DNA of 64,000 bases, taken from NCBI RefSeq assembly GCF_007176755.1, contig NZ_BJTV01000004.1, forward strand, positions 434,001 through 498,000, written 5' to 3'. Source of the stretch: Streptomyces sp. 1-11. Lineage in GTDB: Bacteria > Actinomycetota > Actinomycetes > Streptomycetales > Streptomycetaceae. The stretch's first letter is position 1. The number at the start of each line of letters is the position of its first letter. Positions 33,874 to 43,073 of this stretch are shown here, one piece after another. The notes beneath the pieces are model-generated. The model saw nothing but the letters and a program-made list of their open reading frames with translations. It did no database searches and was not told where the DNA came from. Both the position numbers and the translations under genes were made by a program.

Positions 33874-35278
33874 CCCCGGCGGGCGCCTGGGCGAGCGTGG
33901 AGTGCCGGCGGCCGTAGGCGAGGTAGACCAGCAGGCCGGCGGCGAGGAACACCGCGAACTGGATCCAGGTGTGCCAGCCGGTCTCGTACATCAGGTACAG
34001 GCAGAAGCCGACGCCGAGCAGCGGCACGACCGGGTAGAGCGGCACCCGGAAGCTGCGGCCGAGGCCCGGCTCGCGGCGGCGCAGGGCGATCACCGCGATG
34101 TTCACGGCGGCCATGATGGCGAGCGTGCCGATGGTGCACAGGTTCATCACGGCGTCCAGCGAGGCGAAGGCCGCCGGGACCGCGAAGACGACGGCGACGA
34201 TCAGCGTGCCGGCCACCGGGGTGGAGGTGCGCGGCGAGACCTTCTCGAAGACGCGCGGGATCAGGCCGTCCCGGGACATCGACATCAGGATGCGGGTCTG
34301 GCCGTACATCACGGCGAGCACCACGGAGGCGATGGCGACGACCGCGCCGAAGGCGATGACACCGCCGCCGACGGCGGAGCCGGTGACCTCGTTGACGACG
34401 TACGACAGCGCGGCGGGCCGGCCGGCGACCTGCTCGCCGCCGATGGCGCCGATCGCGGCGAGCGCGACCGCGCAGTACAGCAGGGTGACCAGGCCCATGC
34501 AGACCATGATCGCGACCGGGATGTCCCGGCGCGGGTTCTTCGCCTCCTCACCGGCCGTGGTGATCGCGTCGAAGCCTATGTAGGAGAAGAACGCGGCGGT
34601 GGTGCCCGCCCCGATGCCGCCGAGGCCGGCCGGGGAGAACGGGGTCAGGTTGCCGTGCTTGAAGGCGCTGTAGCCGACGGCGCAGAAGGCCAGCAGGATG
34701 ACGAGCTTCACGGCGGCCATCGCGGCGGTCGCCCGGGCGCTCTCCCGCACCCCGCGCACCAGCAGCACGGACGCCATGGCGATGACGATCACGGCGGGCA
34801 GGTTCACGATCCCGCCGTCGCCCGGGCCCGCGGACAGCGCGGCGGGCAGTTGCAGGCCGGTGAGGCTGTGCAGCAGCTCGTTGACGTACTCGCTCCAGCC
34901 GACCGCGACCGCGGAGATGGAGACGCCGTACTCCAGCAGCAGGCACCAGCCGACCAGGAAGGCGGTGGACTCGCCGAGGCCCGCGTAGGCGAAGGAGTAC
35001 GAGGAGCCGGAGACCGGGATCGCGCCGCCCAGCTCGGCGAACGAGAACGCGGTGAAGACGCAGGTGATCGCGGCGAGGACGAAGGAGACGACGACGGCGG
35101 GGCCGGCCTGGGCGACGGAGTCGGAGAGGCCGACGAAGATGCCGGTGCCGACGATGGCGCCGACACCGAAGCAGATGAGCTGGAAGAGGCCCATCGTGCG
35201 CTTGAGGCCGTGGCCCTCGCGGTCGGCGCCGGACTCGGCGACGAGCAGGTGCGGGGACTTGATGCGGAGAGCGGGCAT
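33833..35278 (-). CDS. Cationic amino-acid permease, APC superfamily, 481 aa
   Basis: Twelve-segment transporter with FGVGAIVGTGIFVG in helix 1, SGSSYSFAYAGLGE, and SYIGFDAITTAGEEAKNPRRDIP, the signature of bacterial CAT-type basic amino-acid transporters. It lies on the same strand as ornithine carbamoyltransferase and arginine deiminase genes, so arginine, ornithine or lysine transport is likely. Confidence 0.88.
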   Translation of the reverse strand: MPALRIKSPHLLVAESGADREGHGLKRTMGLFQLICFGVGAIVGTGIFVGLSDSVAQAGPAVVVSFVLAAITCVFTAFSFAELGGAIPVSGSSYSFAYAGLGESTAFLVGWCLLLEYGVSISAVAVGWSEYVNELLHSLTGLQLPAALSAGPGDGGIVNLPAVIVIAMASVLLVRGVRESARATAAMAAVKLVILLAFCAVGYSAFKHGNLTPFSPAGLGGIGAGTTAAFFSYIGFDAITTAGEEAKNPRRDIPVAIMVCMGLVTLLYCAVALAAIGAIGGEQVAGRPAALSYVVNEVTGSAVGGGVIAFGAVVAIASVVLAVMYGQTRILMSMSRDGLIPRVFEKVSPRTSTPVAGTLIVAVVFAVPAAFASLDAVMNLCTIGTLAIMAAVNIAVIALRRREPGLGRSFRVPLYPVVPLLGVGFCLYLMYETGWHTWIQFAVFLAAGLLVYLAYGRRHSTLAQAPAGVTPDAAEREPLAV

Positions 35279-35416
35279 GCGGGGTGGTGCTCGTTTCTGG
35301 TGGTGCGGGCGCCCCGGTGGGGGCGCGGCGGCGGCCGGGAGGGGGTGGTCCGGGCCGCCGTTCAGGATAAGGCCAGGTGAAGCGGGTGGGGCAAGTGCCG
35401 GCCGGGGCCGGGGAGG

Positions 35417-36424
35417 TCAGGCGAGGGTCGCGACCAGGACCGCCTTGATGGTGTGCAGCCGGTTCTCCGCCTCGTCGAAGACGACCGAGTGGGCGGACTC
35501 GAACACCTCGTCGGTCACCTCCAGGGAGGTCAGCCCGTGGGACTCGAAGATCTCCTGGCCGACCTTGGTGCCGAGGTCGTGGAAGGCGGGCAGGCAGTGC
35601 AGGAACTTCACGTCCGGGTCGCCGGTGGCGCGCAGGACGTCCATGGTCACGGCGTAGGGGCCGAGGGCGGTGATCCGCTCGTCCCAGACCTCCTTGGGCT
35701 CGCCCATGGAGACCCAGACGTCGGTGGCGACGAAGCCGGCGCCCGCGACCCCCTCGGCGACGTCCTCGGTGAGGGTGATCCGGGCCCCGCTGGACTCGGC
35801 GAGCCCGCGGGCGTGGTCGACGATCTCCTGGGCGGGCCAGTAGGACTTCGGCGCGACGATCCGTACGTCCATGCCGAGCAGGGCGCCGGTGACCAGGTAG
35901 GAGTTGCCCATGTTGAACCGGGCGTCGCCGAGGTAGGCGAAGGCGGTCTCCCGCAGCGGCCGGGTGCTGTGCTCGGCCATGGTGAGCGCGTCCGCCAGCA
36001 TCTGGGTGGGGTGCCAGTCGTCGGTGAGCCCGTTGTAGACGGGCACGCCCGCGTACGCGGCCAGCTCCTCGACCTTGGCCTGGCTGTCGCCCCGGTACTC
36101 GATCGCGTCGAACATCCGGCCGAGGACGCGGGCGGTGTCCTTCACGGACTCCTTGTGCCCGATCTGCGAGCCGGCCGGGTCCAGGTACGTCGTGGCGGCG
36201 CCCTGGTCGGCGGCGGCGACCTCGAACGCGCAGCGGGTGCGCGTCGAGGTCTTCTCGAAGATCAGCGCGATGCTGCGGCCGCGCAGGTACTGGGTCTCGG
36301 TCCCGGCCTTCTTCGCCGCCTTCAGTTCCGCGGCCAGCTCCACCAGGCCGCGGAACTCGGCCTCGGTGAAGTCCAGCTCCTTGAGGAAGTGGCGCCCGGC
36401 GAGGGCGGTCGGGACAGTCGCCAT
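35417..36424 (-). CDS. Ornithine carbamoyltransferase, 335 aa
   Basis: Carbamoyl-phosphate binding motif STRTR, ornithine-binding HCLPA, and [12 protein letters not shown] are all present in a full-length protein. Next to arginine deiminase it is more likely the catabolic enzyme of the deiminase route than the biosynthetic one, though no carbamate kinase gene is seen in the window. Confidence 0.93.
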   Translation of the reverse strand: MATVPTALAGRHFLKELDFTEAEFRGLVELAAELKAAKKAGTETQYLRGRSIALIFEKTSTRTRCAFEVAAADQGAATTYLDPAGSQIGHKESVKDTARVLGRMFDAIEYRGDSQAKVEELAAYAGVPVYNGLTDDWHPTQMLADALTMAEHSTRPLRETAFAYLGDARFNMGNSYLVTGALLGMDVRIVAPKSYWPAQEIVDHARGLAESSGARITLTEDVAEGVAGAGFVATDVWVSMGEPKEVWDERITALGPYAVTMDVLRATGDPDVKFLHCLPAFHDLGTKVGQEIFESHGLTSLEVTDEVFESAHSVVFDEAENRLHTIKAVLVATLA

Positions 36425-36452
36425 GGGGGCGCTCCAGAGGTACGGGTGTCAG

Positions 36453-36466
36453 GACTTATGTAAGTC
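36453..36466. promoter_or_regulatory. Perfect palindrome in the ornithine carbamoyltransferase promoter
   Basis: GACTTATGTAAGTC is a 14-bp perfect palindrome about 30 bp upstream of the start at 36424, in an unusually AT-rich stretch. TCTATAC occurs at 36465 and again at 36485. It is a probable operator; the regulator is unknown. Confidence 0.45.
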
Positions 36467-36485
36467 TATACGATGCTCCACATTT

Positions 36486-37709
36486 CTATACAGGCGCTCG
36501 CTCCACCGGGCAGCTCATGCAGCGCGGCCCGCCCCGGCCGCGGCCCAGCTCGCTGCCCGGGATCTCGATCACCTCGATGCCCTGTTTGCGCAGGTGGGTG
36601 TTGGTGGTGGAGTTGCGTTCGTAGGCGATGACGACACCGGGCTCGACGGCCAGCACGTTGCAGCCGTCGTCCCACTGCTCCCGCTCCGCGGCGTGCACGT
36701 CCTGGGTGGCGGTGAGCACCCGGATCTCGCCGAGCCCCAGCGCGGCGGCGATGGCGCGGTGCATGTGCTCCGGCGGATGGTCGGTGACCTTGAGCTCGCG
36801 CTCCCCGTCGCCCGGCTCGATGGTGTACGAGCGCAGCATGCCGAGCCCCGCGTACTGGGTGAAGGTGTCGCCGTCGACCATGGTCATCACCGTGTCGAGG
36901 TGCATGAAGGCCCGGCGCTTGGGCATGTCGAGCGCGACGATGGTGTGCGCGGAGCCCGCCGCGAACAGCTTGTGCGCCAGCATCTCCACCGCCTGCGGGG
37001 TGGTGCGCTCGCTCATGCCGATCAGGACGGCGCCGTTGCCGATCACCAGGACGTCGCCGCCCTCGATGGTGGACGGGTAGTCGGCCTGCCCCCTGGACCA
37101 CACGTGGAACGCCTCGCCGCGGAACAGCGGGTGGTGCCGGTAGATCGCCTCGAAGTGCACGGTCTCCCGCTGCCGGGCCGGCCGGCGCATGGCGTTGATG
37201 GACACGCCGTCGTAGATCCAGGCCGAGGTGTCCCGGGTGAAGAGGTGGTTGGGCAGCGGGCGGAGCAGGAAGTCGTCCAGGTCCATGACGTGGAAGCGGA
37301 CGGAGGCGGGCTCCGCGTGCCCGTCCAGGAACTCGCGCTTGGTCATGCCGCCGACCAGCGCCTCGGCCAGCTCGCCCGAGGACATCCGGTCGAAGGAGGC
37401 CCGCAGGTGGCCGGTGGCGAGGGGACCGTACTCCTTCTCGTCGAAGACGCGGTCCAGGACGAGGGCGCGGGCCTCGGGGATCTCCAGTGTCTCGGTGAGC
37501 AGGTCGCCGAAGAGGTGGACGGCGACCCCCCGGTCGCGCAGGACGTCCGCGAATCCGTCGTGCTCGGCGCGCGCCCGGCGCACCCAGAGCACGTCGTCGA
37601 AGAGCAGGGCGTCCTTGTTGCTGGGGGTGAGCCTTTTGAGCTCGAGGTCGGGCCGGTGCAGGATCACCCGCTGCAGCCGCCCGGCCTCGGAGTGGACGTG
37701 GTATGCCAT
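36486..37709 (-). CDS. arcA: Arginine deiminase, 407 aa
   Basis: Guanidino-group hydrolase converting arginine to citrulline and ammonia. The catalytic Cys lies in the C-terminal CMSCP motif, with the conserved [18 protein letters not shown] and [11 protein letters not shown] segments carrying the Asp/Glu/His residues. Full length. It precedes ornithine carbamoyltransferase on the same strand with a promoter-like gap, consistent with an arginine deiminase locus. Confidence 0.93.
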   Translation of the reverse strand: MAYHVHSEAGRLQRVILHRPDLELKRLTPSNKDALLFDDVLWVRRARAEHDGFADVLRDRGVAVHLFGDLLTETLEIPEARALVLDRVFDEKEYGPLATGHLRASFDRMSSGELAEALVGGMTKREFLDGHAEPASVRFHVMDLDDFLLRPLPNHLFTRDTSAWIYDGVSINAMRRPARQRETVHFEAIYRHHPLFRGEAFHVWSRGQADYPSTIEGGDVLVIGNGAVLIGMSERTTPQAVEMLAHKLFAAGSAHTIVALDMPKRRAFMHLDTVMTMVDGDTFTQYAGLGMLRSYTIEPGDGERELKVTDHPPEHMHRAIAAALGLGEIRVLTATQDVHAAEREQWDDGCNVLAVEPGVVIAYERNSTTNTHLRKQGIEVIEIPGSELGRGRGGPRCMSCPVERAPV

Positions 37710-37811
37710 GTCTCCATCCTGGCCACCGATGTCCGCCTTCACGCTCCTCTCGGCCGTTTCCGCCGCTTCCTGTTTCCGTTCCGCCCGCCGGCGGGGCCCC
37801 GGGACGCCGGC

Positions 37812-38190
37812 TCACAGCCGCGGGTCGACCGGCTCCGACTCCAGGGCGAGCACCCCGAACACCGCCTCGTGCACCCGCCACAGCGGCTCACCGTCCGCGA
37901 GCCGGTCCAGCGCCTCGAGGCCGAGGGCGTACTCGCGGATCGCCAGCGACCGCTTGTGCCCCAGGGAGCGGCCGCGCAGGCGGGCCAGGTTGTCCGGGCG
38001 GGTGTACTCCGGGCCGTAGACGATCCGCAGGTACTCGCGGCCCCGGCACTTGATGCCGGGCTGCACCAGCCGGCCCTCGCCGTCGCGCACCAGCGCGCCG
38101 AGCGGCTTGACGACCATGCCCTCGCCGCCGCGGCCGGTCATCTCCAGCCACCAGTCGACACCGGCGCCGACCGACTCGGGGTCGCCCGTG
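37812..38190 (-). pseudogene. 3' fragment of polynucleotide kinase-phosphatase (Pnkp)
   Basis: Reads as the C-terminal ligase-domain tail of bacterial Pnkp: GGEGMVVKP, GIKCRGREYLRIVYGPEY, LGHKRSLAIREYALGLEALDR and the terminal VFGVLALESEPVDPRL. A full protein would be roughly 850 residues; only about 125 remain and homology stops near 38190, where element sequence begins. The matching Hen1 start survives at 42874-43017 on the same strand, so the operon was broken here. Confidence 0.8.
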
Positions 38191-38353
38191 CGGCATCGTC
38201 CCCGGGCCTCTCGCATGCCCGCCGGTCCTCTGGCCCCGGGCCGCCCCCTCGTGTGCTCCGACCCCACGGAAGCCCGGGACGGGGCCCGCACGATCCGGCC
38301 ATTCCGTCGGATGGCTATACAGACTGGCGCATTCCGCTCTTATGATCCTCACC

Positions 38354-38665
38354 ATGACTTCACAGAACCCCAACCGTCCCTGCGCCTGCGGCAGTTATGC
38401 CTTCGAGGTGCTCATCCACGAGAACGTCGGTGGCGACAAGGTGTGGCAGCAGAAGACCACCGGCTGCGGCGCGACGACCCAGAGCACGTTCGCGCCTGGA
38501 CACGACGCCAAGCTCAAGTCACTCCTCATCGCCGCAGGTGTCGGCGGCCACCAGGTGCGCCAGACCACGCGCGACACGGTGGTGGTCAAGGACGCCTTGA
38601 GGGTGGCCGCCGACCTCGGATGGGAAGACCTCGTCGGCGAGGCCATCGCCAAGGGCAGCAGCTAG
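38354..38665 (+). CDS. Hypothetical element protein, 103 aa
   Basis: Small protein beginning with a Pro/Cys-rich CACGSYAFEV segment and a third Cys in TTGCGATT, which could bind a metal; the second half is helical (KLKSLLIAAGVGGHQVRQTT, ALRVAADLGWEDLVGEA). Two ATG codons are possible (38342, 38354); the second is taken. Not recognised. It is convergent with the next small gene, overlapping by four bases. Confidence 0.6.
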   Translation: MTSQNPNRPCACGSYAFEVLIHENVGGDKVWQQKTTGCGATTQSTFAPGHDAKLKSLLIAAGVGGHQVRQTTRDTVVVKDALRVAADLGWEDLVGEAIAKGSS

Positions 38666-38838
38666 TACCGCCGCGTCGACGCCTCACCCTGGCAGCGGTG
38701 GCACTGGCACAGTGGCCATCGCGCGTCGATGAGCGGCAGGTTCGGGAGGGTGTCCATCGACCACTCCCGCGCGCTGACCTCCTCGGTCTTCCCGGTCTCG
38801 CCGTCGATCCGATACACCCGAATGCTTAACCCGGTCAT
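38662..38838 (-). CDS. Small CxCxxC protein of an integrative element, 58 aa
   Basis: Begins MTGLSIRVYRIDGETG and ends with WPLCQCHRCQGEAS, a Cys/His cluster that suggests zinc binding. GAGGGGGCT precedes ATG 38838. Codon 4 is TTA, a rare leucine codon in Streptomyces that needs the bldA tRNA. Small proteins of this shape are common beside regulators in actinomycete integrative elements; the role is unknown. Confidence 0.6.
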   Translation of the reverse strand: MTGLSIRVYRIDGETGKTEEVSAREWSMDTLPNLPLIDARWPLCQCHRCQGEASTRRY

Positions 38839-38867
38839 TGGAGCCCCCTCATCGGTCTGACCAGTAG

Positions 38868-38906
38868 GTATCGCGGTATCACGATATCGCGATCTCGCGT
38901 TATCGC
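38868..38906. promoter_or_regulatory. Clustered TATCGC/ATCGCG operator-like repeats
   Basis: Overlapping copies of TATCGC and ATCGCG, including the palindromes CGATATCG and ATCGCGAT, lie between the small minus gene and the GntR gene. This is a likely autoregulatory site for the GntR protein. Confidence 0.5.
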
Positions 38907-38953
38907 ATAAGACTGCGGTAGCGCGGGTGACTGCGTGGTCATACGTTCGCGAT

Positions 38954-39187
38954 GTGAGTGACCTTGATCGTTCCCGCCCGGTGTGGCGGCAGGTGGCCGA
39001 GAGAATCAGTAAGCGGATCGCCGACGGGACCTATCCGCCCGGCAGCCGGGTGCCGGGCATCGTGGAGCTGAGCGCCGAGTTCGGCATCGCGGCCAGCACC
39101 GCCCAGAAGGCCCTGGCGCACCTGCGGGAGACCGGCGAGGTGCGCACGGAGTTGGGCCTCGGCACGTTCGTCAGCGACTCGAAGTAG
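38954..39187 (+). CDS. GntR-family regulator, DNA-binding domain only, 77 aa
   Basis: Winged-helix protein with the GntR pattern PVWRQVAERISKRIADGTYPPGSRVPGIVELSAEFGIAASTAQKALAHLRETG. It has no effector domain, as seen for KorSA-like and related short regulators of integrative elements. GTG 38954 is preferred to 38927, which would reach into the repeat region. Confidence 0.82.
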   Translation: MSDLDRSRPVWRQVAERISKRIADGTYPPGSRVPGIVELSAEFGIAASTAQKALAHLRETGEVRTELGLGTFVSDSK

Positions 39188-39289
39188 CCGGCCAACGTCG
39201 ACCGGTCCGAAGATCGGCCAGTGTCGGCTCCTGACGCTAACCTGAGGCGTGTTGATACAGGGTCACTTCACGCGGACGGGGCGAGTGCG

Positions 39290-39955
39290 ATGACGGGGAA
39301 GGCAAGCGGGGTCGCTTACGAAATCGCAGGCGCCATTGGTGCGCAGTTGGCCCGGCAGGCAGCGGAAGCCGTTGCCTCACGTGTGTGGCGAGCCATCAGC
39401 CAACCCCGGGGTGAGCAGCAGGCCGAACGGGTCATTCAGATCCAGAACGTCTTCGTCGATCAGCCCAAGGGGCTTGCCGAGAAGCGGCAGGACTTCCAGT
39501 TCGCCGTCCTGAACCACACTCTGAAGCAGTCTGAGTGGACCTTCCGCCTGAGTGTGGGTTTCATGGCGGGTGGTGCGGCGATCGTCCTGACGGGGGCAGC
39601 GCTGGCGTTGGTGCACGCAGGGAAACCCGACCGCAATTACGTACCGCTTGTGACGGGCTTGACGGGCGTGTTCACAGGTGGTGTCGGCGGCGCGCTGGCG
39701 CTCCACTCGAAGCGGGCTAAGGCCGACCTGCTCAAGGCGGCCGAAGACAACGAGAAGAAGATCGACACCGATCGCAACCACGAAGCGGCGATGGCGTTCA
39801 TTGACCGTGTGGAAGACCCGCAGACCAGGGACCGCCTCAACTCGGCCGCCGCGTTGAAGGCGCTGGGCATGGAGGCGCAGCCAGAGATGATGGCCAACCG
39901 GCTGCTCCCCGACCAGCAGCCAAAGCAGATCGAGCCGGGCGACTCAGCGGGTTGA
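39290..39955 (+). CDS. TRADD-N-associated two-TM membrane protein, 221 aa
   Basis: A soluble N-terminal part of about 85 residues is followed by KRQDFQFAVLNHTLKQSEWTFRLS, two membrane helices (about 95-120 and 125-150) and a charged helical tail ending DRLNSAAALKALGM. This layout matches the TRADD-N-associated membrane domain described in bacterial conflict systems. No effector domain is visible at the N-terminus. A defence or signalling role is possible but unproved. ATG 39290 is chosen; an upstream in-frame ATG exists at 39221. Confidence 0.65.
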   Translation: MTGKASGVAYEIAGAIGAQLARQAAEAVASRVWRAISQPRGEQQAERVIQIQNVFVDQPKGLAEKRQDFQFAVLNHTLKQSEWTFRLSVGFMAGGAAIVLTGAALALVHAGKPDRNYVPLVTGLTGVFTGGVGGALALHSKRAKADLLKAAEDNEKKIDTDRNHEAAMAFIDRVEDPQTRDRLNSAAALKALGMEAQPEMMANRLLPDQQPKQIEPGDSAG

Positions 39956-40066
39956 TCCGCACGAGGCCAGGGATGGTGTCTCCCGTGGCCTCTCGGTGCG
40001 GGCTGCGCCGGTGGCCCCGGGGCGGGCTCTCGTGCGGCGGAAGACCCCACGGGAGCCCTCCCCGGC

Positions 40067-40270
40067 CTATACGGCGGCAGGTGGCTTCTGCTGGTCGTCC
40101 GCCGGGGGTGGCAGCTCGGGCCTGCGGAATCGTCGCCACGCGTCGCGTGCCTCCGTGGCTGAGTCGAGAACTTCAGGGACCTCGTCCAGAAGTCTCTTCA
40201 CGGAGGACAGCGACCGGGAGACCACGCCAGCGATGGCGAGAATGAAGAGGAGGATGACTGTTGCGTCCAT
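40067..40270 (-). CDS. Small single-TM protein, 67 aa
   Basis: Begins with a hydrophobic helix (ATVILLFILAIAGVV) and continues as an amphipathic helix (VKRLLDEVPEVLDSATEARDAWRRFRR) with a Pro-rich end. Not recognised. A weak CAGGG lies before ATG 40270. Moderately likely to be real because the composition is coherent while other frames are not. Confidence 0.5.
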   Translation of the reverse strand: MDATVILLFILAIAGVVSRSLSSVKRLLDEVPEVLDSATEARDAWRRFRRPELPPPADDQQKPPAAV

Positions 40271-40658
40271 CGACCCTGATCCTGACCTTCTCTGTCATGG
40301 TTCGGATCGGTGGGTCTGCGCGCAGGCAGCCTCGATCCAAACCCATACCGGGTTGGACCGAGACACCTGCGCGCGACGCACGGCAGCGCAAATGTTCTCG
40401 GGTGGGCTAACGATCAGCCCAGGTTGTGAAAGTAAAACCCATTCGGCGACTGCTCCGTCTTCATAGCCTGTGCGTCAGACCCCCTGTCGGACTAGGGGGT
40501 CCAGCTCCAACGGTGCAGCGTCCTGGTTCGGCGTCATACGCAGAGACACCCAGGTGCGGAGAGCCGCCGAGCGGCTCCCCGCACCGATAGTAGCGCAGAC
40601 CGATAGATGGTGTGTCCACGGCGTCTGCTGACGGATCGTTGGGTAGGTGGGCCGGCGG
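40271..40658. other. Non-coding stretch within the element remnant
   Basis: A 388-bp region without a convincing gene; a minus ORF at 40475-40717 overlaps the next gene and has no protein-like composition. I see no repeats or RNA gene here. Confidence 0.5.
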
Positions 40659-41234
40659 TTACCGTCGCCCTGCCGACGGGACCCCGAGCGATGCGGCCTC
40701 CCGCAGCGCGGTGGCAAGGCGTTCGTCGGCGGCCTTGGCCTCCTCGATAGCCCGAGTGGCGACGGCCACCGCCGCGTTGATGTTTCGTTGCCGCCTCGGC
40801 CGGTCGCTCTCCGGGCCGGTCCCCGCTAGAGCCAGTTCCACCCTCTGGATGCCGAGCAGCGACTTCATGAAGGCCGCGTTCGAGTCCTGGTACGCCTTCA
40901 CCAGTTCAGGCGTGGTGTACAGCATCAGCTTGGTGACGACCAACCGAAACTGCTCGGTCTGGTGATCTGGGTCGAGGTCCGCAGGGCTCAGGCCCGAAGG
41001 CAACTGCCTGCGAGCCCAGGCGAGGTCACGCGCGTTCGCGAGGGCAAGCATCTTCCGGTGCGCTTCCTCGATGGCATCGGCTCGACGCTCCCACACCTTG
41101 AAGGCGCTCTCACGGTCACGGGTCGCTCGCTGCGCCATCGTTGTCGATGCGATGGTGCCCACCATCCCGAGGACGGCGCCAAGCACGGTGGCCCCGATAC
41201 CGAGGAGGGCGAGGGCAACAGGCGTGATCGTCAC
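40659..41234 (-). CDS. Hypothetical protein with N-terminal TM helix, 191 aa
   Basis: An N-terminal membrane anchor (about residues 5-32, Gly-rich) is followed by a long helical, charged region (RATRDRESAFKVWERRADAIEEAHRKML) and a second helical segment near the C-terminus with Arg-rich RPRRQRN. Not recognised. The layout is a membrane-anchored coiled-coil protein. Confidence 0.65.
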   Translation of the reverse strand: MTITPVALALLGIGATVLGAVLGMVGTIASTTMAQRATRDRESAFKVWERRADAIEEAHRKMLALANARDLAWARRQLPSGLSPADLDPDHQTEQFRLVVTKLMLYTTPELVKAYQDSNAAFMKSLLGIQRVELALAGTGPESDRPRRQRNINAAVAVATRAIEEAKAADERLATALREAASLGVPSAGRR

Positions 41235-41322
41235 ATCGTGAGCGTAGGCGCGGACGCCGGGCCATGGGCCAGATCTCGCGAGGTCCCGGAGGCTGTGCAG
41301 ACCCTCCGGGACCTTCGAGGGT

Positions 41323-41520
41323 TCAGAACACGCCGAGCGCCGACAGCACGACCATGCAGAGCGTCAGCGAGCCGCCGAAGACGCCACCGCCGTACAAGAA
41401 CGACGGGCCCTTAGGCGTGGTGGGCTTGTGGTGGATGAGGCCAGCCACGATGCCGACGATGACGGAGATCAGGGTGCAGATCACGAAGATCAGCAGCTTG
41501 ACTGCGAGAGAGAGATTCAA
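41323..41520 (-). CDS. Small two-TM protein, 65 aa
   Basis: Two hydrophobic helices separated by HHKPTTPKGPSF. A longer frame opens at 41634, but its extra N-terminus is not protein-like; TTG 41520 with GGGAAGG eleven bases upstream seems a better start. Function unknown. Confidence 0.5.
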   Translation of the reverse strand: MNLSLAVKLLIFVICTLISVIVGIVAGLIHHKPTTPKGPSFLYGGGVFGGSLTLCMVVLSALGVF

Positions 41521-41801
41521 CGGTCCGCGTACCTTCCCGGTGGTTCGGACCGTTGGTGCGCAGCGCTCAGCCCGACCACGACGTACATACGTGTGATCAA
41601 GCTGAGGCCATGCCGACGTACAGGACTCAGACATTGCCGGGTCAGGACCGCTTGCGGTGACCCTGCACTACCTACCCCCCACTCGGAGGCTCTGTGGGAA
41701 CGGACTTGGGGCAACCCCATGTCCTACCTGGACGTCGGACTCAGGCCCACGGCTTCACGTCGATGAGCGACAACTCTACAAGAACGGGCTCGTGTTGATG
41801 G

Positions 41802-42119
41802 TTAGCGCCTGCCCGCGTCGACCTCTCGCTTCACGAGCACGAGGACGATGTACCAGGCGACTGCGCCGATGATCGAGGCCACGCCGATGAACGTCATGGC
41901 GAACCCCACCCATGCAACCACGGAGAGGGCCGGATCGCCCGCCTTGGACGGGTCGTCACACGTCACCGCTGAATCGCCGTCAAGGGGACAATTGATGGCG
42001 TCACTGCCGACTGTGAACAGGATTATCCCAACGAACAGGTTCACGAACATGGAGGCCCATAGCGCTAACGCTCGCTTGGGATGTTGGGCCGCCCATCGTT
42101 GCAACGCTGTCTGCCGCAC
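41802..42119 (-). CDS. Small two-TM protein with cysteine loop, 105 aa
   Basis: Two membrane helices (about 17-38 and 65-95) flank an extracellular-type loop holding two Cys (INCPLDGDSAVTCDD), which might form a disulfide. The basic tail is cytoplasmic by the positive-inside rule. Not recognised. Confidence 0.6.
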   Translation of the reverse strand: MRQTALQRWAAQHPKRALALWASMFVNLFVGIILFTVGSDAINCPLDGDSAVTCDDPSKAGDPALSVVAWVGFAMTFIGVASIIGAVAWYIVLVLVKREVDAGRR

Positions 42120-42158
42120 CGAGTCCCCCTCTTAAACGCGTTGGGCACATTAAAGCCT

Positions 42159-42873
42159 GTGAGTCCCGAGACAGGAGCTCCCTGGGCCTCATCTGGAGAT
42201 CTACGGCCGGACGCCCCGCGCGGGCACGAGAGGCCGCCGGAGACCCCACGGGCCGAGGCGTTCGACGCGACGCCGTTCGCGCGCACCGAGCTGCTGCGGC
42301 AGATCAACCGCGCACGAACCGAGGAGAAGGCGAAGGTGTTGGCCGCGCCCGACAACAAGGAGTTGGGGCGGCCCTCTCGTCGGAAGGACTGCACCGGGGT
42401 GGTCTACGACACCACCGCGCCGGGCCTGTTCATCCAGCCGGGGTGGATCACGCTGTTCATGGCCGACTACGAGGTCGGCAAGACCATGCTGGCCTACTCG
42501 CTGGCGGCCGAGCGGCTGCGCAAGGGCGAAGAGGTCGTCGTGATCCAGGAGGACGAGGCCGCCGACCAGACGTGGGGCAAGCTCGATGCCTTCTGCCTCA
42601 CCGAGGAGGAGGGAGATCGCTTCCAGCCGTACAACTACCAGGGGTAGAACCTGGTGGCGACGCCCGAGATGCTCGACCGGCTAATGGAGAGGCACCCGCG
42701 CACGACGCTGCTGATCGTCGACTCGATCATGAAGATCACCAAGCTGGCCGGGCTGGAGGAAGACAACCCCGGTGTGGTCGCGCTGTGGACCGTCTTCGAG
42801 CGGTTCGCGGCAAAGTACCCGCAGGTGGCCGTCCTGCTGATCGACCACCAAGGGCGCAACGGCGGGGGCCACG
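42159..42873 (+). pseudogene. RecA-like ATPase of the element (RepA/helicase type), disrupted
   Basis: P-loop ATPase with Walker A ADYEVGKT in GWITLFMADYEVGKTMLAYSLAA and, further on, a Walker B-like LLIVDSIMKI and VLLIDHQGR, as in plasmid RepA/AAA_25 proteins. An in-frame TAG at 42645-42647 interrupts it between NYQG and NLVATPEM, consistent with a Trp-to-amber change, and the 3' end is cut where Hen1 sequence begins. Start GTG 42159 is tentative. Confidence 0.7.
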
Positions 42874-43017
42874 CTCGTCCGCCCGCGGGTAGAACACGTG
42901 GGCGGTGCCGTGGGACGTGGAGAAGGTCTGCGCCTTGCCGGGGTGCTTGTGCAGCAGGTAGCCGAGGTCGGTGGCCGGGTGGGCGGCGTCGCCGCGCGTG
43001 GAGATGGTCAGGAACAC
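42874..43017 (-). pseudogene. 5' fragment of RNA 2'-O-methyltransferase Hen1
   Basis: Encodes the characteristic Hen1 N-terminus (MFLTISTRG, then PATDLGYLLHKHPGKAQ, GTAHVFYPRADE) and then changes abruptly to unrelated sequence. Hen1 protects repaired RNA ends by methylation and works with Pnkp. About 48 of the usual 450-500 residues remain. The Pnkp tail 4.7 kb away in the same orientation shows that one insertion/deletion removed the middle of the operon. Confidence 0.8.
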
Positions 43018-43073
43018 ATGTCCGAGTCTCCCCGCTGCCGCGCGCTGCCGACCAGTGGTTTTCCGCGGTCCCG

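Larger units (their letters stand above)
38191..42873. mobile_element. Remnant of an integrated element inside the former hen1-pnkp operon
   Basis: About 4.7 kb of lower-GC sequence between a Pnkp C-terminal stub and a Hen1 N-terminal stub. It carries short genes on both strands typical of actinomycete integrative elements: a GntR regulator, small membrane proteins, a small Cys/His-rich protein and a RecA-like ATPase pseudogene. No integrase or att repeat was found, so it is a decayed remnant or the end point of insertion plus deletion. Confidence 0.65.

Noticed and set aside
40475-40717. Minus-strand ORF of 80 codons in the element remnant
   Set aside because: Overlaps the better gene at 40659 and has no structural pattern or ribosome binding site.
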